From contig JAAFHG010000101.1 in assembly GCA_013297585.1 (NCBI GenBank), positions 1-10,140 of the forward strand: 10,140 bases of DNA, given 5' to 3'. This document shows, piece by piece, positions 1 through 7,015 of the stretch. The notes below the pieces were generated by a model that made no database searches, had not been told where the DNA came from, and saw only the letters and a program-made list of their open reading frames with translations. The stretch's first letter is position 1. Every line of letters starts with the position of its first letter. A program made the position numbers and the translations under genes. The stretch is from Chitinophagales bacterium. Its GTDB lineage: Bacteria > Bacteroidota > Bacteroidia > Chitinophagales > Chitinophagaceae.

Positions 1-957
1 GGTAAAAGCGTAATGCCTATGATTAGTGGCTTTGCTTGTGCTGTACCAGCCATCATGAGTGCAAGAAATATTGAAAACAAAAAAGAGCGCCTACTTACCA
101 TATTGGTTACACCATTAATGAGTTGTAGCGCAAGATTGCCCGTATACACCATTTTAATTGCATTGGTAATAGATGATAAATACTATTTCGGCTTTTTGAG
201 TTTGCAAGGCTTGGTAATGATGGGTTTGTACTTTTTAGGTACTTTTATGGCATTGCTAGTTAGCTATGTAGCCAAATGGTTTATCAATATTCAAGAGAAA
301 AGTTTCTTTATTTTAGAGTTGCCAGTATACCGTAGCCCTCGCTGGAAAAATGCAGGTATTACCATGGTAGAAAAAGCAAGAATATTTGTTACAGATGCTG
401 GTAAAGTAATTATGCTTATTAGCTTGTTGCTTTGGTTTTTAAGCAGTTTTGGCCCTGGCGATAATATGCAAAAAGTAAAAGACAAGTATGCTATTCTAGC
501 ACAGCAACAGCCACAACAAAAAGATGCTTTAGATAAACAATTATCATCAGAAAAGCTGCAAGCTTCTTACGCCGGTATTTTGGGTAAAAGCATAGAACCT
601 GTTATAGAACCATTAGGCTACGATTGGAAAATTGGTATTGCTTTAATTACTTCATTTGCTGCAAGAGAAGTATTTGTAGGTACAATGGCCACGCTGTACA
701 GTGTTGAAGAAGATGATAGTAATTCTTCTTTAAGAGATAAAATGGAAGCCGCTACACATGCTGATGGTAGCAAAGTGTACACCTTGCCAGCAGCCTTATC
801 GCTAATGGTTTTTTATGTACTAGCTATGCAATGCATGAGCACTTTAGCTGTGGTAAAAAGAGAAACCAAAAGTTGGAAATGGCCCACCATACAGTTTGTT
901 TACATGACAGCTTTAGCCTATGGCATGAGTTGGATAGTGTATCAATTATTTAGCTAA
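1..957 (+). CDS. feoB: Ferrous iron transport protein B, C-terminal part (5' truncated)
   Basis: Carries ferrous iron across the inner membrane. The frame is open from base 1 (residues G-K-S-V before the first Met at base 13), so this is the last ~318 residues of a protein that normally has about 700; the GTPase domain lies off the left edge. What remains is the Gate/FeoB_C membrane part. The segment PMISGFACAVPAIMSARN followed by ERLLTI and SCSARLPVY matches the conserved core of E. coli FeoB as I recall it, including its cysteine. Further matches are the ELPVY segment (about residue 105), AGKVI before a membrane helix, FAAREVFVGT (about residue 220), and a final helix pair containing MQCMSTLAVVKRET. 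An internal hydrophilic Gln/Lys-rich stretch (about residues 158-184) separates membrane segments. The stop at 955-957 is only 3 bases from the stop of the convergent peroxidase gene. The identification is secure; regulation cannot be seen because the gene start is missing. Confidence 0.95.
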   Translation, partial: GKSVMPMISGFACAVPAIMSARNIENKKERLLTILVTPLMSCSARLPVYTILIALVIDDKYYFGFLSLQGLVMMGLYFLGTFMALLVSYVAKWFINIQEKSFFILELPVYRSPRWKNAGITMVEKARIFVTDAGKVIMLISLLLWFLSSFGPGDNMQKVKDKYAILAQQQPQQKDALDKQLSSEKLQASYAGILGKSIEPVIEPLGYDWKIGIALITSFAAREVFVGTMATLYSVEEDDSNSSLRDKMEAATHADGSKVYTLPAALSLMVFYVLAMQCMSTLAVVKRETKSWKWPTIQFVYMTALAYGMSWIVYQLFS

Positions 958-960
958 CAC

Positions 961-2151
961 CTATTTGAAAGGGTTACTCCATTTGGTATCTGAATAAATA
1001 TTATTACCGCTTAAAGTTTTCAAAAAAGCAACAACACTATTTACATCTTGTGCTGTTAAATTCAGTTTTTGGCCTTGCCCATTTATAACAAGTCGTTGGT
1101 CTAAGTTGGTATTACCTAGTGCCAAGTTAATAGTACCATAATGCCCAATAGCAGTTTGTAAATTTGCTAAATTACCAGTGTGCATCATTGGTCCATTTTC
1201 TACACCTGTGTTATTTATCAAATCTCTTAATGTTGGCGCTTTTGTTACTATAATATCAATACCATTATTACCAATTGTGCCAATAATGCCGTTGTTTCTA
1301 CTGTTAGGGTCAATATCAAACTCAGGGGCATTGTGGCATCTATTGCAGCCTAATCCACCACCTATTCTGCTACCTGTTGCATCAAAAATTGGGTTTGTTA
1401 AAAACAGTTGTTTGCCTGTATTTTCTTGTGCTGTATAATTAGGAAAATTTTGTCCATCGTTGTTTACTTGTGCCCTACCAATGTCATATTTACTGTCAAA
1501 AGATTGAATACTTCTTACAAACTGCGATAAACATTCTTGCAAGCGACTTTCAGTAACAGTAATATCGCCGTAGGCAAATTTAAAAAGCTCATTATAATAG
1601 CCAACGCCTTGCAATTTGGTAAGTAAAGTAGTAATAGTTGGTCTACTATTAAGACCGCTAAAGCCCATTTCTGCATGGTCTTGTATGGGTTTTGTAGTTT
1701 GTTGTTCTAATGTTGCAGCTCGTTCATCCCAGAAAAACTTCCTTTCTACTGAATATCTTGCATTTACCAAACGCATAGAATGCCTAGCCGTAAAACCACC
1801 AGCAACCCCTTTACTTGCAATGGCAGTATCGCCAAATGCAAATGCTTGTTTATGGCAGCTTGCACAAGAAATGGTATTATCAATACTTAGATTTTTGTCG
1901 TAAAACAATACGCGACCCAAAGTGGCTTTTACATCTGAAACAGCATTAGTGCCAGTATTATCCTTAACTATATACGCTGGCTTACCTTGATTAGCATAAT
2001 TGGCCAAACTACTAAGGTTAATGTTAGTACCAAAAGCTTGTTCTATTGCTGAAGAAGTGTTACTAGCAACGGTGCTATCATTTTTGGTACAACCGATAAT
2101 CACTAAAACAGCGGCACAAATAACTGTGATGGTTAAGGGGATTTTTTTCAT
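961..2151 (-). CDS. Di-heme cytochrome c peroxidase / MauG-family lipoprotein
   Basis: A 396-residue c-type di-heme protein of the bacterial cytochrome c peroxidase/MauG family, which typically reduces hydrogen peroxide outside the cytoplasm using electrons from small redox proteins. The N-terminus is a lipoprotein signal: MKK, a hydrophobic stretch and lipobox VIIGC, with Cys21 as the predicted lipidated residue, followed by a polar linker. Two heme-binding motifs are present: CASCH at 96-100 and CNRCH at 269-273. Between them is the family signature FWDERAATLEQQ (140-151) leading to Q151 and E161, spaced like the active-site Gln/Glu pair of the family. The C-terminal TLRD...PMMHTGNLANLQ segment (307-332) corresponds to the conserved region around the second heme; a Met there (322 or 323) could be an axial ligand, but I cannot tell which. 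Length fits the family. The start is well supported by the signal peptide. Peroxidase versus a MauG-like oxidation role cannot be decided. It is probably transcribed alone: a terminator lies between it and the upstream aminotransferase gene. Confidence 0.9.
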   Translation of the reverse strand: MKKIPLTITVICAAVLVIIGCTKNDSTVASNTSSAIEQAFGTNINLSSLANYANQGKPAYIVKDNTGTNAVSDVKATLGRVLFYDKNLSIDNTISCASCHKQAFAFGDTAIASKGVAGGFTARHSMRLVNARYSVERKFFWDERAATLEQQTTKPIQDHAEMGFSGLNSRPTITTLLTKLQGVGYYNELFKFAYGDITVTESRLQECLSQFVRSIQSFDSKYDIGRAQVNNDGQNFPNYTAQENTGKQLFLTNPIFDATGSRIGGGLGCNRCHNAPEFDIDPNSRNNGIIGTIGNNGIDIIVTKAPTLRDLINNTGVENGPMMHTGNLANLQTAIGHYGTINLALGNTNLDQRLVINGQGQKLNLTAQDVNSVVAFLKTLSGNNIYSDTKWSNPFK

Positions 2152-2278
2152 AATTGGCTAAGTTTAGGGTGCTGCATAAAGGACTATGAGGCAACGTTAA
2201 AGTATAATAGACAATATCTCAGAGAGAATACCACACTATTCTGCTGCCTACGTTTTTTAAACCCGTTCTTTGTAAAAC

Positions 2279-2304
2279 ATAAAAGCCCCAAACGGGGCTT
2301 TTAT
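2279..2304 (-). terminator. Intrinsic terminator after the aminotransferase gene
   Basis: A perfect 11-bp stem (ATAAAAGCCCC pairing with GGGGCTTTTAT) closes a 4-base loop at 2290-2293. It starts 36 bases past the aminotransferase stop codon (2341-2343). Read on the minus strand the GGGGC arm runs into TTTTATGTTTT, a U-rich tail, so it should end the aminotransferase transcript and insulate the peroxidase gene downstream. The A/T-rich flanks make it nearly symmetric, so it could also stop plus-strand transcripts. Confidence 0.85.
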
Positions 2305-2340
2305 ATAAACAAATGAGTGATATTTTTTAAAAATAGGGGC

Positions 2341-3606
2341 TTAAACCAATTTTTCTAATGCATTTTCTAACTGCGCAAGCATTACGGGTATATCGCTTGT
2401 TTTACAAGTACCCACACTTAATCTATACCAGCTACTATCTGTATTAGCGCCAAATGCTGTAAAAGGTACAACAGCCAATTTCGCCTCACTTAAAATGTAT
2501 TCTGTTACATCGGTTTGTTGGCTTAATAATTTGCCTTCAGCCGTTTTTTTTCCAGTTAAATCTATTTGTATGGTTAAATAAATAGCTGCTTGTGGTGCCA
2601 CAGCGTCTATCGCAAAGCCCTTAGCTTTTAAAGCCATAAAACCATTGTAAATAGCTACCAAACGCTCTTCCATGGCGGCTTTAAAATGGCTAAGATATTG
2701 CTTAATGTTCTCGGTTTGTGGCAAATAATCAGCCAGTGCTTTTTGTTCAGCCATTGGTGCCCAAGCACCAATGTGGCTTAAAATGGCTTTTACTTTTGCC
2801 ATTATTTCTGCTGGCCCAAAAGCCCAGCCAACCCTTACGCCTGTAGCCGCCAATACTTTAGAAATACCATCAACAAATACGGTATAAGCTTTCATTTCTG
2901 GTCTAAGTGTTACAGGATTATAATGTTCGGTAGCGCCGTATGTAAGCGTCCAATACATTTGGTCGAACATTAAATAACATTTCTTTTCTCCTTCGCCACG
3001 GCTATTGTTTTCTGCAATAATTAGGTCGCATACTTCAGCTAATACATCTTTCTGTAACGTAGTGCCAGTAGGGTTTTGAGGTGTGCACAAGCAAATTAAT
3101 GTAGCACCTTTTATATGCTTAGCTATATCATTTGCCGTGGGCATAAAATTATTTTCTACGGTAGCTTCTATTACACAATGCTCAGCATCGTTCATGTTAG
3201 TATAGTGGTTATTATTCCACGATGGCGCAGCGTAAATTACTTTGTCACCAGCATCAACCAATACTTTAAAAATGGTGTAAATTAATGGTCTGCCACCAGC
3301 AGCAATTTGTATTTCGTTAGGTGCATAGTCAAGGCTTTCCCATTCTTTTAAAAATGCGCTTACACTTTTGCGAAGCTCTACAATACCATCTGCTGCCGGG
3401 TAATTGGTATAATGCTGTTTGTAGGCATCGATAATAGCGTCTTCAAAAGCTTGTGGTATGGGAAAAATAGAGGGGTCAAAATCGCCAATGGTATAATTAA
3501 AAATCGTTTCGCCGTTTTTGATGCGTTCGCTAATAGCATTACCCAATTTTACTATTTCCGATCCTTGTTGCGATGCCGCCAATTTGCTTAAAACTAAATG
3601 ACTCAT
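2341..3606 (-). CDS. Class I/II PLP-dependent aminotransferase
   Basis: A fold-type I pyridoxal-phosphate aminotransferase, 421 residues, of the aspartate/aromatic aminotransferase group; it moves an amino group between an amino acid and a 2-oxo acid in the cytoplasm. Residues below use the start at 3606. The PLP-binding lysine is K250 in DGISKVLAATGVRVGW. TPQNPTG (N178) and FDQMYW (D215, Y218) contact the cofactor, and R395 in WYRLSVGT is the arginine that binds the substrate carboxylate. HYTNYP...GIVELR (about 67-80) is the usual N-terminal substrate-side segment. The frame extends 11 codons further to an ATG at 3639, but that codon sits inside a perfect -7 promoter motif (3637-3644), so the ATG at 3606 (MSHLVLSKLAASQQG) is preferred and gives a normal N-terminus. 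It diverges from recQ and ends before a strong terminator. Substrate specificity cannot be read from sequence; it could equally be annotated as a general aspartate aminotransferase. Confidence 0.9.
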   Translation of the reverse strand: MSHLVLSKLAASQQGSEIVKLGNAISERIKNGETIFNYTIGDFDPSIFPIPQAFEDAIIDAYKQHYTNYPAADGIVELRKSVSAFLKEWESLDYAPNEIQIAAGGRPLIYTIFKVLVDAGDKVIYAAPSWNNNHYTNMNDAEHCVIEATVENNFMPTANDIAKHIKGATLICLCTPQNPTGTTLQKDVLAEVCDLIIAENNSRGEGEKKCYLMFDQMYWTLTYGATEHYNPVTLRPEMKAYTVFVDGISKVLAATGVRVGWAFGPAEIMAKVKAILSHIGAWAPMAEQKALADYLPQTENIKQYLSHFKAAMEERLVAIYNGFMALKAKGFAIDAVAPQAAIYLTIQIDLTGKKTAEGKLLSQQTDVTEYILSEAKLAVVPFTAFGANTDSSWYRLSVGTCKTSDIPVMLAQLENALEKLV

Positions 3607-3636
3607 ATATTGTTCTTTTAAAGTGAAATGCGGCGG

Positions 3637-3672
3637 CAAATGTAGTAACTAACGCTTGTTAGCTATTGCAAA
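3637..3672 (-). promoter_or_regulatory. Candidate promoter for the aminotransferase gene
   Basis: On the minus strand, TACATTTG (3644 down to 3637) is a perfect match to the Bacteroidota TAnnTTTG -7 element. TTTG at 3672-3669 could be the -33 element, but the 24-base spacer is longer than the usual 19-21 (to 23). Transcription would start near 3630, leaving a leader of about 25 bases before the ATG at 3606. A short inverted repeat CTAAC-GCTT-GTTAG (3649-3662) lies in the spacer. Confidence 0.5.
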
Positions 3673-3709
3673 ACATTTTAAACGGCTATTTACTTTTAAC
3701 AATTAGCCA

Positions 3710-3740
3710 TTGTAATTGCCGTAGCAAACTGTTAACTTCG
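3710..3740 (+). promoter_or_regulatory. Candidate distal promoter for recQ
   Basis: TTG at 3710-3712, a 20-base spacer, then TAACTTCG at 3733-3740, one mismatch from the Bacteroidota TAnnTTTG -7 element. The spacing is ideal for this group. It would give a leader of about 130 bases before recQ, with a small hairpin (CCCTTT/AAAGGG, 3744-3760) near the transcript start. Assigned by eye only. Confidence 0.35.
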
Positions 3741-3795
3741 CTACCCTTTCAAAAAAAGGGAAGCCTTAATAGAAAATATTTTAGGTTTTAAATAA

Positions 3796-3833
3796 TTTGT
3801 AATAAAATTTCTAAATAAAAGCCGTAACTTTTG
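3796..3833 (+). promoter_or_regulatory. Candidate proximal promoter for recQ
   Basis: TAACTTTTG at 3825-3833 resembles the TAnnTTTG -7 element with one extra T, and TTTG at 3796-3799 lies upstream with a 25-base spacer, longer than usual. Transcription would begin near 3840, giving a leader of roughly 38 bases to the recQ ATG at 3878, a more typical length than that from the distal candidate. Confidence 0.4.
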
Positions 3834-3877
3834 TTTTTATAAAATACCACTACTGATTGTAGAAATAGAGATTTACT

Positions 3878-6193
3878 ATGGCAATAACTAACAGAAAACC
3901 AACTACACCCACTGTAAAGAAGGCTAGAAAAGCACCTCAGCAAATTGCTACAGAAGATATTGTTATTAAAAAATTAACTAATATCGATGGTACAGAGCCA
4001 GATATTTACGCTGGCTTACAAAAATATTTTGGATTTAAAGAGTTTAAGGGCACGCAAGAAAAAAGCATTAAAAGCTTGCTTGATGGTCACGATACATTTG
4101 TAATAATGCCAACAGGTGGTGGCAAAAGTTTGTGCTACCAATTGCCGGCACTATTGCTACCAGGTTGCGCCATTATTGTATCGCCATTAATTGCCTTAAT
4201 GAAAAATCAGGTAGACCTTGTACGTGGCTATAGCGAGCAAGATAATATTGCACACTTCTTAAATTCATCGCTTAATAAAGGGCAAATAACTGCTGTAAAA
4301 GAAGACTTGCTAGCAGGTAAAACCAAATTACTGTATGTAGCGCCAGAAACACTAACTAAGCAGGAAAATCTAGACTTTTTTAGCGATTTAGAAATATCAT
4401 TTTTTGCGGTAGATGAAGCACACTGTATTAGCGAATGGGGTCATGATTTTAGACCAGAATATAGACGCTTACGCGAAATGATGGATATTATTAACAAGCA
4501 AATACCAGTAATGGCATTAACGGCAACTGCTACACCAAAAGTGCAGAGCGATATTGTTAAAAATCTTGGCTTGCGTAATCCTAATATCTTCATTTCATCG
4601 TTTAATAGGGCTAATTTGTTTTACGAAATTCAGCCCAAAATAACCAAAGAACAAACGGTAAAAAGCATTGTAAAATTTATATCGCAGCACAAAGGCAAAA
4701 GTGGTATCATTTACACACTTAATAGAAAAACAACCGAAGAGTTGGCTGAATTGTTAATGGCTAACAACATTAAAGCGGTTGCTTACCATGCAGGTTTAGA
4801 TCAAAAATTAAGAGCTACAAGACAAGACCAATTTTTAAACGAAGAAGTGCATGTAATAGTCGCTACCATTGCGTTTGGTATGGGTATAGATAAGCCAGAT
4901 ATTCGCTTTGTAATACACTACAACATACCAAAATCAATAGAAAATTATTACCAAGAAACTGGCCGTGGTGGTCGTGATGGTTTAGAAGGTATTTGTGTAC
5001 TGTACTATTCTCATAAAGATGTATCGAAGCTTGAACATTTAATGCGAGACAAGCCATTGAGTGAAAGAGAAGTAGGTGCACAATTGATAGACGAAACCGT
5101 TGCTTACGCAGAAAGTAGCGTATGCCGTAGAAAAATATTGCTACATTATTTTGGCGAAAATTGGGAAACAGAAAACTGCGGTAATTGCGACAACTGTACA
5201 CACCCTAAAGAGAAGTTTGAAGCGAAAGAAGAAGTGGTAAAAGTGATTAAAACAATTAAAGCTTTGGACGAACGTTTTACAACCGATTATACAGTAAATG
5301 TAATCATGGGTAAAGCTACTCCACAGGTTACCATGTATCGTCACGAAAAGCTACCTGTATTTGGTATTGGTAAAGACAAAGAAAGCCATTTGTGGAACAG
5401 CTTGATTAGGCAGATGTTGCTTGAAAACCTAATTAAGAAAGACATAGAAGAATATGGTTTACTGAAACTAACAGAAGGCGGTGAAAAATTCTTGAAAAAG
5501 CCAACCTCATTTAAAATTGTACTAAACCACATTTTTGAAGAAGGCGAAGGCGATGATGATGACCATGAATCTGCACCACCAGCACCAGCTAGCGCCGTAA
5601 TGGATGATAAGTTGTTTGAGATGCTAAAAGAATTGAGACAAAAAGAGGGCAAGAAAAAAAGCTTACCCCCATTTGTTATTTTCTTAGAAAACTCATTGCA
5701 AGATATGTGTACAGTATATCCTACAACACTTGAGGAACTAGAAAAATGCCAAGGTGTAAGTAAGGGTAAAGCTTTAAAATACGGTAAGCCATTTGTAGAG
5801 TTAATAGCTAAATATGTAGCCGAAAATGAGATAGAAAAGCCAGATGATTTTGTAATGAAAAGTGTAGCCAACAAGGCAAGCAACAAAATCTTTATTATTC
5901 AAAACGTAGACAAGAAAATACCACTTGAAACCATTGCCAAAAACAAAGATTTAAAGCTAAACGAGCTACTTGAAGAAATGGAAACTATTGTGGCAAGTGG
6001 CACAAAATTAAACCTTGATTATGCAATAGACGATTGGTTAGACGAATACGACCAAGAAGACATTATTGAGTACTTTAAAGGCTGCCAAACATCATCGCTT
6101 GATGTGGCACAGAAAGAACTAAGCGACAATAATTATACTTGGGAACAATTGAAAATTATGCGCATTAAATTCTTAACCGTATTTGGTAACTAA
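3878..6193 (+). CDS. recQ: ATP-dependent DNA helicase RecQ with C-terminal HTH-like tail
   Basis: A 771-residue superfamily 2 helicase that unwinds DNA 3'-5' in recombination and replication-fork repair. In order: a basic, Lys/Thr/Pro-rich N-terminal tail (1-40); helicase core with the RecQ aromatic-rich entry FGFKEFKGTQ (51-60), Walker A TGGGKS (79-84), DEAH (179-182) followed by CISEWGHDFRPEYR, motif III ALTATAT (213-219), YHAGL (303-307), and motifs V-VI ATIAFGMGIDKPDIR and QETGRGGRDG (359-368). The zinc site has C416, C434, C437 and C440. A winged-helix RQC region follows (about 450-550), then a strongly acidic and Pro/Ala-rich linker (554-573), an HRDC domain (about 576-650), and a ~100-residue tail (about 670-771) that resembles the HTH domain found at the end of many Bacteroidota and Firmicutes RecQ proteins. 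All core catalytic motifs are intact. The ATG at 3878 is the natural start. Divergent from the aminotransferase; closed by its own terminator. Confidence 0.97.
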   Translation: MAITNRKPTTPTVKKARKAPQQIATEDIVIKKLTNIDGTEPDIYAGLQKYFGFKEFKGTQEKSIKSLLDGHDTFVIMPTGGGKSLCYQLPALLLPGCAIIVSPLIALMKNQVDLVRGYSEQDNIAHFLNSSLNKGQITAVKEDLLAGKTKLLYVAPETLTKQENLDFFSDLEISFFAVDEAHCISEWGHDFRPEYRRLREMMDIINKQIPVMALTATATPKVQSDIVKNLGLRNPNIFISSFNRANLFYEIQPKITKEQTVKSIVKFISQHKGKSGIIYTLNRKTTEELAELLMANNIKAVAYHAGLDQKLRATRQDQFLNEEVHVIVATIAFGMGIDKPDIRFVIHYNIPKSIENYYQETGRGGRDGLEGICVLYYSHKDVSKLEHLMRDKPLSEREVGAQLIDETVAYAESSVCRRKILLHYFGENWETENCGNCDNCTHPKEKFEAKEEVVKVIKTIKALDERFTTDYTVNVIMGKATPQVTMYRHEKLPVFGIGKDKESHLWNSLIRQMLLENLIKKDIEEYGLLKLTEGGEKFLKKPTSFKIVLNHIFEEGEGDDDDHESAPPAPASAVMDDKLFEMLKELRQKEGKKKSLPPFVIFLENSLQDMCTVYPTTLEELEKCQGVSKGKALKYGKPFVELIAKYVAENEIEKPDDFVMKSVANKASNKIFIIQNVDKKIPLETIAKNKDLKLNELLEEMETIVASGTKLNLDYAIDDWLDEYDQEDIIEYFKGCQTSSLDVAQKELSDNNYTWEQLKIMRIKFLTVFGN

Positions 6194-6213
6194 GCATATT
6201 GACACAATTTTTT

Positions 6214-6239
6214 AAAGCCACACTAGTTGTGGCTTTTTT
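6214..6239 (+). terminator. Intrinsic terminator of recQ
   Basis: A perfect 9-bp stem, AAAGCCACA (6214-6222) with TGTGGCTTT (6228-6236), 5-base loop, followed by T to 6239. It begins 20 bases after the recQ stop (6191-6193) and is a classical rho-independent terminator. It also shows that the TTG-initiated upstream extension of the next reading frame (from 6199) is not coding. Confidence 0.93.
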
Positions 6240-6284
6240 GTTGTGTGCTGCGCAAAATAACCAACACCAAGTTTTACATAAACG

Positions 6285-6292
6285 TATATTTA
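6285..6292 (+). promoter_or_regulatory. Candidate -7 element for the exonuclease gene
   Basis: TATATTTA differs from the Bacteroidota TAnnTTTG -7 element at the last base and lies 26 bases before the ATG at 6319, a usual leader distance. No convincing -33 element is seen at the expected spacing. A promoter is needed here because the recQ terminator lies just upstream. Confidence 0.3.
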
Positions 6293-6318
6293 CAGCTACT
6301 AAGCAAGCCGTTGTAAAT

Positions 6319-6948
6319 ATGAGCCAATATGTATTATTTATTGATACCGAAACATCTGACGTGCCGGGTGATTTGAGTAAACCTTACAGCCTTGCAAGCA
6401 ATTGGCCATTTGCAGTACAGATATCTTGGTGTGTGTACAACAAGGCCGGTAAAAAAATAAAAGCACAGAGTTATTTTATCAATAATAGAGATATTCAAGT
6501 ATCGGTTTCATCGCTTAAAATTCATGGCATTACGAAACAAATGATGCGTGATTATGGCGTATCGAGAAACACAGTATTACAAATGTTACAAAGCGATGTA
6601 AAACAATACAAACCGCTATTGGTGGGGCACTTTTTAGAGTTAGATTACCATATAGTTGGTGTTGATGCTTTTAGAGAAAAGATGACCAATCCTTTGCAAG
6701 GGCTTACCACATTTTGTACCATGCTTGCTACCAAGCATTTGGTTAAAAATCCACGAACCAATTATCTAAAACTAGGCACTTTGTACGAGCAATTGTTTCA
6801 TGAACCATTAGGTGATCAACACAATGCTTTGAATGATGCTATTGCCACGGCAGATTGCTTTTTTGAATTGGTAAAACAAAAAGAAATTACAAACTTTACA
6901 CAAGCATCTATTGCATCTATACAAGCTACTAACGTAGTAATGCCATAG
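6319..6948 (+). CDS. DEDDh-family 3'-5' exonuclease (DnaQ/epsilon-like)
   Basis: A 209-residue cytoplasmic single-domain exonuclease of the DnaQ-like superfamily, which removes nucleotides from the 3' end of DNA or RNA with two metal ions. The metal-binding residues are in place: D9 and E11 in FIDTETSD (Exo I), D109 in GHFLELDYHIV (Exo II), and H168 with D173 in DQHNALNDAIATAD (Exo III, the H-x4-D that defines the DEDDh type). The helix IHGITKQMM (68-76) is typical of the epsilon family. There is no clamp-binding, helicase or GIY-YIG extension, so it is not clearly the replicative proofreading subunit. The open frame reaches back to a TTG at 6199, but that part would translate the recQ terminator; the ATG at 6319 places the first catalytic motif at residue 9, as usual. 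The next gene follows after 67 bases on the same strand without a terminator and encodes a DUF294 protein, a family often found beside such exonucleases. Confidence 0.88.
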   Translation: MSQYVLFIDTETSDVPGDLSKPYSLASNWPFAVQISWCVYNKAGKKIKAQSYFINNRDIQVSVSSLKIHGITKQMMRDYGVSRNTVLQMLQSDVKQYKPLLVGHFLELDYHIVGVDAFREKMTNPLQGLTTFCTMLATKHLVKNPRTNYLKLGTLYEQLFHEPLGDQHNALNDAIATADCFFELVKQKEITNFTQASIASIQATNVVMP

Positions 6949-7015
6949 TATTATAGAAAGAACTTTTTTATCAAATAAGATTGCTTAATTACATCGTTTT
7001 AACAACTGAATAGTT

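Noticed and set aside
1178..1903. Plus-strand open frames (86 and 95 codons) opposite the peroxidase gene
   Set aside because: They are antisense shadows of a clearly conserved di-heme peroxidase and show no recognisable domain.
2152..2278. Promoter for the peroxidase gene
   Set aside because: A/T-rich stretches such as TATACTTTAA (about 2196-2206 on the minus strand) match the TAnnTTTG element poorly and have no -33 partner, so I do not call a site although one must exist.
4863..5886. Three minus-strand open frames opposite recQ (up to 181 codons)
   Set aside because: RecQ motifs are continuous on the plus strand here; the antisense products are low-complexity (Ser/Phe/Leu-rich) and match no family.
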